This document shows positions 54,051-64,000 of a DNA stretch of 64,000 nt, in pieces. Below the pieces are notes generated by a model. The model saw only the letters and a list, made by a program, of their open reading frames with translations. It was not told the DNA's origin and ran no database searches. How positions within the stretch are numbered: position 1 is the first letter of the stretch; the number at the start of each line of letters is the position of its first letter. The position numbers were made by a program, and so were the translations under genes. Source of the stretch: Aselliscus stoliczkanus. Its lineage: Eukaryota; Chordata; Mammalia; Chiroptera; Hipposideridae. Location: NCBI GenBank assembly GCA_033961575.1, contig CM066732.1, positions 49,505,001 to 49,569,000 of the forward strand, written 5' to 3'.

Positions 54051-55110
54051 TCAGCATATTCACCTTGAGGGTTTTCACATTAGCCTCGTTTGAATTAAGT
54101 ATGGTAGACAGGAAGGATCCTTGCAGAAACCTGTTCTGCTAGCCTCTCCCTTCTGTCCCATTGTTTCTGGGTCACTCAGCAGGGATTTGTTTACCTCATG
54201 TTCTGGCTTTGTCTAGATGACCTGTGGACTGCCCATTTACCCTTGGAAATCCCAGACCCCTGCCCCCTTCTCCTGGGTCAAAATGACGTATAAACATCAA
54301 CTGCCCAACACTGCTTTGGGTTTTCATATTCTTAATGACCTCTGAATATGTATTCATATAATACTCATAAACTGGACATTTTCTCCTGTTAATCTCTCTC
54401 TGTTAATTTCATTTTTAGCCCAGCTAGAAGAAGTTAAACCTGGGAGGAAAATTGGTTTTTTATGCTCCCACATAGACAACCTCCGTTCAGGACTCCCAGA
54501 ATACTCTTAAGTCTTCAAGACAGAGGACGGGGCTGTGGAGCTAAAATAATAACATTCCCTCCCACCTTTTAAATTTTTCAAACTGGCCTAACAATGAAGT
54601 GAACAGAGATAGACTAATGAGAGAAAATGTCCAAAGCTTATTACAGATGTACATGCTGGCGGTGTCATAAAGATATGAGACCCCAAACGCATTGAGCAGT
54701 TGAGGTTTATTGGCCATTTTGGGCAAAGGAAAAAGGGGGCAGGGGTCCAAAGTTTTGATGGAAATGGGCAATGTACAGGTAGCTGAGGAAGAATGAGGCA
54801 AGCAAATTCCTGTTCAGCCACCCAGAAACAATGGGACATGGCAGCGGTATGGGAGTGGGCATGGGGTGGGGAGAGTTGGGGGTTCTAGTGAACAGGCCCC
54901 TGCTTGGAGTCTTTCTATCTACTGCTAAGGTGATATATTAAGATTTCCTTCCTGGAGCAGGCCTTTCCATCTGAATCTCTTAGGCAGGAAAAGGTGGGGG
55001 TGGGGATGGGGTGGAGGCAGGTCAAGCATTCTTTCTGAGTGTTTGTTTCTTCAGAACCCCTATCCCAAATGCACACTTTTGGGGTAGCAAGACTTGCTTC
55101 CCCTCAGGGT
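54051..55110. other. Unassigned; possible degraded LTR pieces
   Basis: 54140-54450 ('tcccattgtttctgggtcac', 'gacgtataaacatcaactgc', 'ttcatttttagcccagctag') and, in reverse, 54600-54840 ('ggtttattggccattttggg', 'gcaaaggaaaaagggggcag') look like LTR texture in opposite orientations, and both contain a variant of 'cccattgtttctgggt'. I cannot name the family. Confidence 0.3.
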
Positions 55111-56679
55111 CCTAGCGTGTAATGTACTCCATAGTCCAGGCCAGGTAAAGAACGACCATTGGCATCTCATTTTGCTCTCTATTCAAGAACCTTACAGATC
55201 ATCTAATCTAAATTTTTCCTTTCACAGATGAGAACGTTGAGGATCAGAACCCGAGAACTCCTAGCTCATCTTGCACCTACTACGTTTTGGTGAATAATAG
55301 CATCTTTTATGGAGACTCTCCACTCATACCTTTTATACCCTGCATAATAACGTATATTTTAAACTTGGAATTACTTTGTGTTTGAGAAAGCAGCTACTGA
55401 TCAGAAGTGTGCATGAGCTTATAGCTTCATCTATTCATGCATATTTGGTAGTATAAAATGTCAAAACCCTATTTTGGGGTTCTGCAAAAGAAAACTCTTT
55501 CCGGAATGACACTTGAACTGTTAAATATCATCTTAAATCTCATTTTGGTGGGCTGTAACCTTGTAAAAGTCTGACACAAGACCAAGGTAGATTAAGGCTG
55601 AAAATTTCCAGACTCTCTGTCTCAGATCACTGAAGTATTTCTAATCACTTTCTATCATTCTCAAAATCAGAACAGCCTCTGACTCTCGTAGCTCACCATC
55701 ATGATTTAGAAGAATTGTATACCATGGTGGAGAGAATAATTGTTGACCAGGATATTGTCAGAACAAATTTAGATGAGAGAATATCTGCATCCTTGACTTT
55801 ATTAGACAGCTGGATCATTTTTTTTTTTGAAAGAAAGATAATGACTCCTAATTATTTTTGTTTTTTTTCCTCTCGAGTTTTCTAAAAAGAAAAATTCTGA
55901 GAACTCAGTGTTGAAACTTTCAACTGTTTTGTGTTTTAGGATCCTGAGCAATTAAGTCTGAATAGTTGGAAGACATACATATTTTACAATATTCTTCCTT
56001 CCCCAGAAATGAATTCTGATTTGTCCAGGCCTATGTAGATCATCTGTGAGATAATTTGGCAGGTAAATGAGAAACGAAGATCATCTCTAGTCCCGTTCCT
56101 TGTGAAATTCCAAGCAGCATTACTAAGAACTCTGGCATAAAAGTTTAGAATCTGTGTCTTTGCATGAATTTAATCATCTCCATCAGAATCCTTAAGGAAT
56201 TACAATAACAGTGATTCATTTATAATTCACAATTTCCATTATCTTCTTTCTACATCTAGGGTGGGGGGGTAAAATTTATGGCTTCATTTACATTGTGTTC
56301 TATGAATAATAGAAGAAATACAGTGAAGACCCGTGGCAATATTCTTGCTGCAGTCGCTCTTTGGAGTACATCTGCATCACAATAGCCTTCTCGCCTTGGT
56401 ACAGTGCGGGGTCCACAGAGCTTGCAGCTGTGGAGGCAGCCTTTCAAAGGGGCCATTCTCATTATACAGAGACGTCTCTTTCTTTGAACTTCAAAGCAGC
56501 ACAAGCAGACCTTAAATGATATGGGGTAGGGAAGTGATGAAATTGTAACTTCAGGTACAAAATATCTCCAATTATATGTATGAGGAAGTGCAGCCCTTCA
56601 GGGGGGCAAATATGTTGGCTCAGAGTGATAGCTAGCTGGCAGGCAGGAACAAATTTAATCATAGGATTTCTTTGAGCTG
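55111..56679. other. Unassigned; candidate element at 55990-56260
   Basis: 55190-55280 is weakly MIR-like in antisense ('cacagatgagaacgttgagg'). 55990-56260 is repeat-free and AT-rich ('catgaatttaatcatctcc', 'tcatttataattcacaattt') with conserved-element texture. Otherwise nothing recognised. Confidence 0.3.
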
Positions 56680-56835
56680 TTGGGGCCTTAGAGATAATCT
56701 AGCCCAAAGCCCTCCTTTTGCAAATGGGGAAACCAAGGTATAGAGAAAGAAAATGACTAAGTCAAGTTCACCTCATAGAGGGAGAGCCGGGAGCACAGAT
56801 TCCTCACTCCCAGTCCGGTGACCTGTCCAGTATAA
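56680..56835 (-). mobile_element. MIR, antisense
   Basis: 'ctccttttgcaaatggggaa', 'accaaggtatagagaaag' and 'gattcctcactcccagtcc' follow antisense MIR order. Confidence 0.75.
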
Positions 56836-58734
56836 ACCACATTACCTTTGTTTTAAACACAAAGCACCTGTGACGTAACAATAAAGTTATCAGTCATCCT
56901 CTTGGCGAGTGATTTTCAAACATGGCGCAAAGGTTTTCAAGGATTTCCCCCCTAGATAATCTCTCTCAATTGAAAATCTTCACTGAACAACATTTTGAGA
57001 TTTGAAGAAATTTGTCATACTTCTGTGATTAAGTAAATCTTATTTTTCTCCTCCTAAGGAATGACAATACAGCTGATGAAAACCCTAGGATGTACAGATT
57101 TCTCCCCTGGTATCTAGTAGTAGCCCAGTTAATGCTTTATGACTTCTCCATCCACGAAAGAATAAAAACCATCCCATATATTTTCAAAACGGTCTGTCCT
57201 TTGAATCAGTAGATTTCAGCAACCACATAGAGTATGACCTAGCCAAGCCAAACCTCTTTCCCATAGTAGAGGTACAATGCATTTTTGTTGAAAAGGTTAA
57301 ATTTAAAAATGTGCTTTTGCTTCTAGTTTACTTTAGGCTATAAAGAGTCATTTCTAAAACCTGTCATGTCCATCACTCCCTTTCCTGTGCCATGCTTCCT
57401 ACTCCACCCCTGGTTTTTTCCTATTTTGTCTTTAAAGAGAATGCAAATCACAGAAAATCACAAGATATAAAGGCTTTGGGAAGCCTCTTGTTTCTCACAG
57501 AAGAGTCACATCACATAAGCCGTTTCTGTTTTATTAAAGTAATTCAGATATCATGTTAGTAGGGAGGTTTTTGTAGCCAGAAAGGGAAACTGATATTAGT
57601 AGGCAAAACACATACAAATTCAACAGCACTGTGATTCACAGATGCATATTCTCTGGGATCCAACATGTCTAATACATTTAGTCATGCACAATAAAAGCCA
57701 AACAAAAGAATCACCCACTGGCCTCTCACCGCCTGCTTCCCACCCCAAGCTTTAAGGAATTCCTCCAGTGGTGCACACCAAAAATAATGTGTCCCCCCAC
57801 CTCCCCAAGTAAGTAGGAAAACTCAAACAATGTTTACTATAGACAGAAAAGAAGAAAAGAGCGGATCACTTTGTTTACCTTCTTGTGCTAAGTAGCACCG
57901 CCCTGTTGCGGAAGTGTAATTTGGAGGCAAGCTGGTCTCATTCTATACAGAGAATTCTAGTACGTACCAACATGTACATGTTAAGCTAACAACAGCAACA
58001 AACTTAGATTTCTATAGTTTAAAAAGTAACCAAGATCCAATCCATTGCCCATTCCAAAAGTCCACCTGCTAAACTGAATTCGGCCTGATCAAGATACGCC
58101 TTGGGTTCCAGGGTAAACCCACACTGCTTGCCTAATTTCTCAGTGTGTACTGCTCACGCATGGGGCTGGTACTCATTCAGTTACAAGATCTGCTTATTAA
58201 GTGTAGGATGAAGACCCAATTTTTGATTTTGACTTGGCTTTTGACTTGTATAACTCTCAAGGATCCTAAGAGCCTAAAAGTCTACTGGATCCCTTTCCTT
58301 CCCATAACTTATTTTTTTCCTTTCCCCACCATAATGGGATGGGGGGTGAGTTTCCAGGGGGAATTAAATGTATATGTACTTTGTTTCTGGACCCTGGTTT
58401 TCTTTCATCTGGTCATAAAGACTCAAATTTTGTCTAATTCTACTTTGACAGTTCTTTTCTGAAAGAAACATGGATGTAAAATAAAGCTATTAATAAAGCT
58501 ATTTACAGAGCACAGAGAGAGAGTGAGTTTCTATTTTATAGGGGCACAATGGAATGTTTGTTTTTCTCTGGGTGATTGCCTTTTTATTCCACTTTATTTT
58601 ATTCAAGTATGTATTTATTTTGGGTGAATTAGTTCAGAGCAAGGAAGAACAAACTGATAGTTAGTACAAGAGAAGTCCATGCAAGATTGTCAACTTGGCC
58701 TTGACATAGGTCGACATAGACTGTCCACACTGAA
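56836..58734. other. Unassigned unique sequence
   Basis: About 1.9 kb without a recognised repeat, unusual in this window. It includes a local duplication 'ataaagctatta' / 'ataaagctattt' (58481-58503) that also creates two AATAAA words. Possible untranslated or conserved sequence, but nothing supports a gene call. Confidence 0.35.
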
Positions 58735-58930
58735 AACCTGCTTCCCAGGGGACATTTGGTAATGCCTGGAGACATATTTTCATTGTCACAGCAGGGGCAG
58801 ATTTACTAGTTCCGTCAGGCAGGTAGAAGCCAGGGGAGCTGCTACATATCCTATCATGCCCAGGACAGACCCCACAACAAAGAGTCATCCTGCCCCAAAT
58901 GTCAGTAGTGCTGTGGTTGAAAAACCCTGC
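58735..58930. mobile_element. hAT-type MER20-like element
   Basis: 'cccaggggacatttggtaat', 'gcctggagacatattttcat', 'gtagaagccaggggagctgc', 'cacaacaaagagtcatcctg', 'gtggttgaaaaaccctg'. A clear match in order. Confidence 0.85.
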
Positions 58931-59264
58931 TCTAGCTCAAGCCTCCCCTGGGATGTTGTACCTCCTTCTGAGTCCAAGAGTTTAACAAAAATCTCGCCAG
59001 CCTGGAGCTTGTCTTAGGAGAGTGGCCAGAAAGTAGGGGGACTTGGAACAGTATCAAACAAGATACAGTGAAAGAAACCAAGGCTTTTTAGTCCCAAGAA
59101 AAGGAGGCTCAGGAAGTTTGTTCTGTTAATTCAGAGACTGAACTGAAAGACACAGGGAAAGAGATTTTGGCTTAACATAAGGAAGCGGTGTTGAAGAAGT
59201 TACCTGGAATAAGATGGGTTCCCTTGTGAAATAATGAGTTGCTGTTACAGATTAAGTTGAAGTA
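58931..59264. other. Unassigned sequence
   Basis: No repeat or gene recognised. Confidence 0.4.
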
Positions 59265-59390
59265 GACCCCAGGAGAATGTAAGTTTCCCCAGGGCAACCA
59301 AAGTGCCCATCCTCCTCACCATGGTATCCCCCAGGGACTGGCATAGAACTCAAGACATTGTTGATATCTAGTAAATGCTTATCACATGGA
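59265..59390 (+). mobile_element. L2 3' end fragment
   Basis: 'gagaatgtaagtttccccag', 'ctcaccatggtatcccccag', 'ctagtaaatgcttatcac'. Confidence 0.65.
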
Positions 59391-59669
59391 CAGTACTTTG
59401 GTTATTTGTCAAAGATATTGTAGAGGACATTCAAGAATAGAAAGACTCTAATTTTTATTTTTCATTTGGCCTCAGATTTCTAGCTAACCCCTAGGAAATA
59501 CATTATCTAAATTTTAAGGCAATAGAAACTAGAAATGAGAGCTAGCAGAACTCAGTAGAATAATTTTAAGCTATATTTGGGGAATTCATTTTCAGACACT
59601 CTGAATCCACATATAACCATGCACCAACATAAAAGGTGTGTCCCACTTTCAAAACCCCCAATATAGTGA

Positions 59670-60486
59670 CTACAATATATATTTTAAAGTTTTTTTATTA
59701 AGTATTGCATACAAGCAGAGAAGTGCACATGACACAAATCTACAGTTTGTTGAACTTATTTAGTTTATTTTTTTCTAGCTTGATAGAGATATAATTAACA
59801 TATAACATGTAAGTTTAATGTATATAATGTGATGATTTTATATATACACATAGAATGCAAAACGATTTACCCCTGTAAAGTTAGCTAACACATCTATCAC
59901 CTCACATAACTACATTTTTTTTTTCTGGTGATAGTATTTAAGATCTACTCTCTTAGTAACTTTCAAGTACACAATACAGTACTATTAACTATAGTAACCA
60001 TGCTGAATTTAGGTCCCCAAAACTTACTCACTTTATAACAAGAAGTTTGTAACCTTTGACCATGTAGTTGAACTTTTACAAATTGAACGTACCCATGTCT
60101 CTACTACCCATATTGACAAGCTGAAGAGTTCTAGCACCCCAAAACCCATTCATGTTCCCTCTCAGTGACCATCCCCCCAAGGAAAGCTACTCTTCTGACT
60201 TGTAATAGCATTGAAAAGTTCCACCTATTTTCTGTACTTTACATGGAAAACTCATAGTGTACACTCCTTTGTTTCTGGCTGCGTTCATTCAACTCGATGT
60301 GTGTGAGATCCATCCACATTTTTATGTGTATTTGTAGATTGTTCACTCTCATTACTGAATAGTACTCTATTGTATGACTGTACCAAAATTTATTCGTTCC
60401 ATCGTTCATGAGCTTTTGAGTAGTTTCCAGTTTGGGACTAATATGAAGAGTGCTGCTATGAATATTCTAGAACATGCTTGTGTGTA
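59670..60486 (-). mobile_element. Antisense L1 3' end, left part
   Basis: 'gatagagatataattaacat', 'tgatgattttatatatacac', 'ctatcacctcacataacta', 'ctgcgttcattcaactcgat', 'gaatagtactctattgtatg', 'gagtagtttccagtttggga'. Interrupted by an LTR; resumes at 60956. Confidence 0.9.
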
Positions 60487-60955
60487 TTTTGTATTGCTCT
60501 GTACAAAACCACAGCAACCAACCAGCAATGATGTATTATTTCTTATGATTCTGTGGGTTGGCTTGGTGGTTCCTCTGCAGGGTCTGCTTCAGATCATCAT
60601 GGAACTGTATTCAGCTGGAATGGAAGGCTCAAGGTGGTCCCATTCATGTCTGGCAGTTTGTGTTGTTGGTCTGTCAGCTGAGGTATCGTGCATGTCCTCC
60701 ACGGGGTCTTTTATCCTCCAGTAGGCTAGATTGGCTCCTTACATGGCAGCCTCGGAGCAGTGCTCCAATAGCGTGAAAGTAAAAGCTGCATGATATCTTC
60801 AGGTCTAGGCTCTGGAACGCAGCCACCGTAACTTCTGCCACATGGCAACCCAAACTCAAGAGAATGGGAAATAGAGTCTATCTTTGTATGGGAGGAGTTG
60901 CTAAATATTGTGGCTATGCTTTTAAATCTATCATAATATCTTTTGGTAGGTACTT
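60487..60955 (-). mobile_element. MaLR (MLT1-like) solo LTR inserted in L1
   Basis: Opens with 'tgtattgctctgtacaaaac' (the reversed LTR end) and contains 'tttcttatgattctgtggg', 'gctggaatggaaggctcaag', 'gtctggcagtttgtgttg', 'gggaaatagagtctatc' and 'gggaggagttgctaaatatt'. The ~470-bp block cleanly splits the L1. The subfamily is uncertain. Open frames 60374-60724 and 60558-60776 come from the L1/LTR junction. Confidence 0.6.
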
Positions 60956-61135
60956 TACACATTTTGGTTGTTGCTGAGTCATAGGTTGGTAGATATTGCC
61001 AAACAGTTTCCTAAAGTAGAGTCCCAACTTCGACTCCCACCAGCATGGAAGAGAGTTTGGGCTTCACATCTTTGCCAATACTTGATATTTTACAAGACTG
61101 CTTTATTTAATAAAGATTCTTTTCTAATTGAATCG
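60956..61135 (-). mobile_element. Antisense L1 3' end, right part
   Basis: 'gagtcataggttggtagata', 'ttgccaaacagtttcctaa', 'cgactcccaccagcatgg', 'catctttgccaatacttg' continue the L1 that stops at 60486. Confidence 0.9.
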
Positions 61136-62243
61136 ATGTGAAGGTACATCTAGACAGTCAGCTACCTTAATAGAAAAATTTAAATTTCATTTTCAAAATA
61201 TACTTTGTATGCAGCTAAAAATGAAAAACCTCTCCCAAACCCTCCATCATCTTCTGGGTAAAGCAAAACACATATATGCTTTTCTGATGGATTTTTTTCC
61301 CCCCTGTTTCAATAATAGGAATTATTGTCTCTTCACTCCCTGGGAAGATTTTAGACAGCTTAGGTCACTCTTTTAGCCTAGGCCTAACCTTTGAAAGATC
61401 CAAAAGTGTCTATTTTGTAAAAATAAGAAAGAAAAAAGAAAGAAAAAAGTGAAGAAAGAAAGAAAAAAGAGAGATGTGCTTTCAGACTAAGATACTTGCT
61501 GTTCACACCATCAGCTTCTGTGTGTAGCCAAGAGTGAATATTTGTCCACAAGCTCTGATGCATGGAAACCATGAAGTTATTTTTCCATAATCAAACTTGA
61601 TTTTCCTGTTGAACTTCTATTCTGAGGGGGATGATGGGAGGTGGGACAGAATTTCAATCAATTCAGGGTCTATTCCATTCAGCCCTGCACATTTTTCCTG
61701 TGGCTGTCTCTAATTTTGGAGGTCCTTACTCATGTTACAGCTTTGTAGAGGAGAGGGTATCAAGTCCTAGACCCTCAAATCTCACTGCTGGCATTTAATA
61801 AGATGGTTCCATCTGGACTGGGTCGTGGGTCCAGGTTGCTATGTTGATTTTTACTACCTGAAGCCCAACTTTGGTCTTCATCAGCTAGCCCTGTATCCCA
61901 TTTGGGATCATGACAAATACTTTGTTGCTCTCCCTGTCCACTCTGAGATGCAGAGGGAGTTGCTAGCCTTGTCCAAGACCCTTCAGTGGGTAGATACTTT
62001 TTTTATTCTCACATTGCTTTGGGCTGTAGACATCCCCACTTGGGACCACTCTTTGTCCCATGAGACACTTCTCCTCTACTTATTGACCATCTCTCTTGGC
62101 ATCTGTCATTCCTCAAACCTAATGAACTCAGCCTAGGGGGTTGGGGAAGGGCAGGGTGAGTTTTGGGCTGCAATGGACCATATCTTTCTTGCACCCTGAG
62201 TTCCAAACAAATTGAGAAGGGTAAGCAGTTGAGACCATCATAT
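61136..62243. other. Unassigned unique sequence
   Basis: Holds an imperfect (AAAG)n tract at 61419-61474. The 103-codon frame 61825-62136 (+) has no familiar domain; not called. Confidence 0.4.
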
Positions 62244-62300
62244 ATGCATTTATTAAGTACTTCTTGAGCACCTATTATGTGCCAAGGAAAGCGGGCACCT
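62244..62300 (-). mobile_element. L2 3' end, antisense fragment
   Basis: 'gcatttattaagtacttctt' followed by 'gagcacctattatgtgcc'. Confidence 0.75.
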
Positions 62301-62346
62301 GAGAATGTGCCTTAGGTAGGTCTGAGTCAACAATAAGCTTACGTAC

Positions 62347-62702
62347 TGTGATGGTCAGTTTTGGGTATCACCTTGGCTAGTACACAGTTATTCAGTCAAA
62401 CACTAAGCTAGCTGTTGCTGTGAATGTATTTTGCAGATGTGATTAATCTCATAATCAGTGGACTTAATATAAAGGAGAGTATCCTGGATAATCTGGGGGG
62501 TGCCCGATCTGATCAGTTGAAAGGCCTTAAGAGCAAAACTGGGGTTTCCCTGAGGAAGATAGCATCAGCTCCTGACTGAGAGTTTCCAGCCTGCCCAGGA
62601 AGCCTGCCCTATGTTTTTTGGACTTGCCTAGCCAGCTCCCACAATTAAAGAAGCCAATTCCTTGTAATACATGTCTTTCTGGTAGAATCCTGACGAATAC
62701 AC
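62347..62702 (+). mobile_element. MLT2-like ERVL solo LTR
   Basis: Starts 'tgtgatggtcagttttggg', with 'tatttt-gcagatgtgattaa', 'cagttgaaaggccttaagag', 'gccaattccttgtaatac', ending 'gaatcctgacgaatacaca'. TG...CA ends fit an LTR. No internal viral sequence is attached. Confidence 0.7.
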
Positions 62703-62989
62703 ACACTTACACACTAGACACAGGCAGCCCTGACCTGTAGGGCAAGGAGAAAGAGACTTCAGTAGACAAGCAGCCTACTAGCCGGAAATAAGAGGAAGAG
62801 TGAGAACTATGCACTTCTGATTTCTTCTACCTCTCCCTTATCCGAGACCGGGTGACAGAAGGCCGGAGAGAGGCCAGGAGTTATGCCGAAGACCTCTTCT
62901 CATAGAAGAACACAATTACGAGCTGGCTTGCACTCCCTCAAACACTGTATGGAAAAGGAAAGACAAGATAGAAAATTTAATTTCACTTA

Positions 62990-63310
62990 CTCAAATTATA
63001 ATAAGTTTGATTATTAGGTCTGCCTTATTTTACCAGCTGAAGTGGCTCTGATGAAATTATGGCCTTTGATCAAAATGCTCCCTGAAAGGGCTCCAATTTC
63101 AAAGTCTTCTTCCTTTATGCTATAGCATTTTATTTAGAATGCTACCCATTATATTACAATCCAATAAGATGCCAGTCGGAATCCAAACTTTCACACAATT
63201 GTTTAATTAAGCCCCAGACATCATACTGCAAATACTTGTGCAATGCATTTTAATTCAAATCCAGTCCAGCTTTCATATAATGTCTGCTGACCATAGGAAA
63301 CTTCATATTA
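62990..63310. promoter_or_regulatory. Candidate conserved non-coding element
   Basis: A 320-bp repeat-free block with 'gatgaaattatggcctttga', 'tgctatagcattttattta', 'attatattacaatccaataa', 'ttgtttaattaagcccc' and 'tgcattttaattcaaatcc'. Among the strongest conserved-element candidates here by texture; conservation itself is untested. Confidence 0.3.
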
Positions 63311-63389
63311 TAGGGTTTAGAGTTACATCCACATGTTTTTCTCCTTAGGTCTACATTATTTCTGGGCCTTGTACATCAGTGCGATGATT

Positions 63390-63580
63390 AAAAATGGAGC
63401 TCTGTGTCAGACAGATCTGATTTTAAATCCCAGTTATGCCTCCCAGTTGTATGTCATTGGGTAAATTAATCTCTCTGGGTTTTAGTTTGAACATCTGTGA
63501 AATGGGGATAATTGTACCTTGCTTGCAGGAAGGTTGTGAGGAGTAAATGAAATAATATATATAAAGTCCTTAGTGGGATA
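63390..63580 (+). mobile_element. MIR
   Basis: 'cagacagatctgattttaaa', 'tgtatgtcattgggtaaatt', 'catctgtgaaatggggataa', 'ggttgtgaggagtaaatgaa'. Confidence 0.9.
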
Positions 63581-63677
63581 TCTGAGGAAAGACAACATTT
63601 GCAGTCCATGCATTTTACCTACTTACTTTTATTCTCTCCTAAATATCACCAAAATGATACTAATGATACTAACAAGA

Positions 63678-63722
63678 GGTTTTTGTTTGTTTTGTTTTGT
63701 TTTTGTTTAGTTTATTTGTTTG
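63678..63722. repeat. (TTTG)n / (TTTTG)n low-complexity tract
   Basis: Irregular T-runs separated by single G. The rest to 64000 is unassigned. Confidence 0.85.
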
Positions 63723-64000
63723 GAATAAATGAATGGGAGAGGAGACAGCAGCAACCCATTTTTGGAAGCCATTAACTGATAAATAGAACGGTGAGAAAAT
63801 GGAATCCTAAACCTCTAGTGTGGAAAGCCAAAAACCAACCCAATTTATACCACAGACCCAAAGACTTATGATCAGGACCACAAGATGGGTGAAGCAGAGG
63901 ATCTGAGTCTAGGAGGAGCTGTGGAAAGCCTGTTTAAGAACAGTTTGAGCCTCAAATCCCCATCCCTGTGGAATATAGCTGGAAAACTGTGCCTCCTTCC

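Noticed and set aside
61825..62136. 103-codon plus-strand open frame
   Set aside because: No similarity that I recognise and no supporting signals.
1..64000. Possibility of a bacterial or phage defence or mobile system
   Set aside because: The entire window is mammalian repeat-rich DNA without dense coding, operons or ribosome binding sites.

Overview
This window looks like non-coding nuclear DNA from a placental mammal, most probably a bat. Ancient mammal-wide repeats are everywhere: MIR, L2, LINE-1, MER20-, MER5- and MER58-like hAT elements, a Tigger element, MaLR/ERVL LTRs and ERVL pol remnants. The youngest layer is a set of tRNA-derived SINEs whose heads begin GGCCGGCC on their own sense strand, plus an L1 3' end with a clear target duplication. 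These SINEs resemble those of rhinolophoid (horseshoe / leaf-nosed) bats. The species call is an inference from memory of SINE style, not a database match.

I find no intact protein-coding gene. The longest open frame is about 170 codons, lies in a locally GC-rich patch and resembles no family I know. The recognisable coding remnants all belong to transposable elements: antisense L1 ORF2 blocks, two ERVL-type pol fragments and a broken Tigger transposase start. The only RNA gene is a retroposed, mutated U6 snRNA copy.

Layout. 1-10 kb: L1 3' fragments, MIRs, a large multi-headed SINE (4350-4984) and an L2 3' end (8295-8790). 10-20 kb: a Tigger element (10133-10778), a long AT-rich unique block near 11.4-11.8 kb, many MIRs, and an ERVL pol remnant (17010-18060). 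19.3-20.4 kb: a large imperfect inverted duplication with two later SINE insertions in its left arm. 20.4-31.7 kb: rearranged antisense L1, nested hAT in an older element, SINE cluster, an LTR-like block with a 27-bp minisatellite. 32-40 kb: four of the long SINEs (one just upstream at 29.4 kb), a second ERVL pol fragment, a long L2. 41.8-45.5 kb: two antisense L1 copies end to end. 46-52 kb: L2 blocks, the U6 copy, L1 3' end, another long SINE. 52-59 kb: mostly unassigned unique sequence. 59.6-61.1 kb: antisense L1 split by an LTR. 61-64 kb: unique sequence, an MLT2-like LTR and a MIR.

Two themes deserve attention. First, the long SINEs form a modular system: they share one 3' tail carrying AATAAA followed by TCTTT (the T+ SINE signature), but their bodies carry one, two or four tRNA-like modules, or a different head shared with a short ~100-bp SINE. 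Second, 13 of 14 SINEs and about 10 of 12 L1 segments lie on the minus strand while older L2 and MIR copies are balanced. This would fit the window lying inside an intron of a plus-strand gene. All family names are from pattern recognition; boundaries without a target duplication are approximate.
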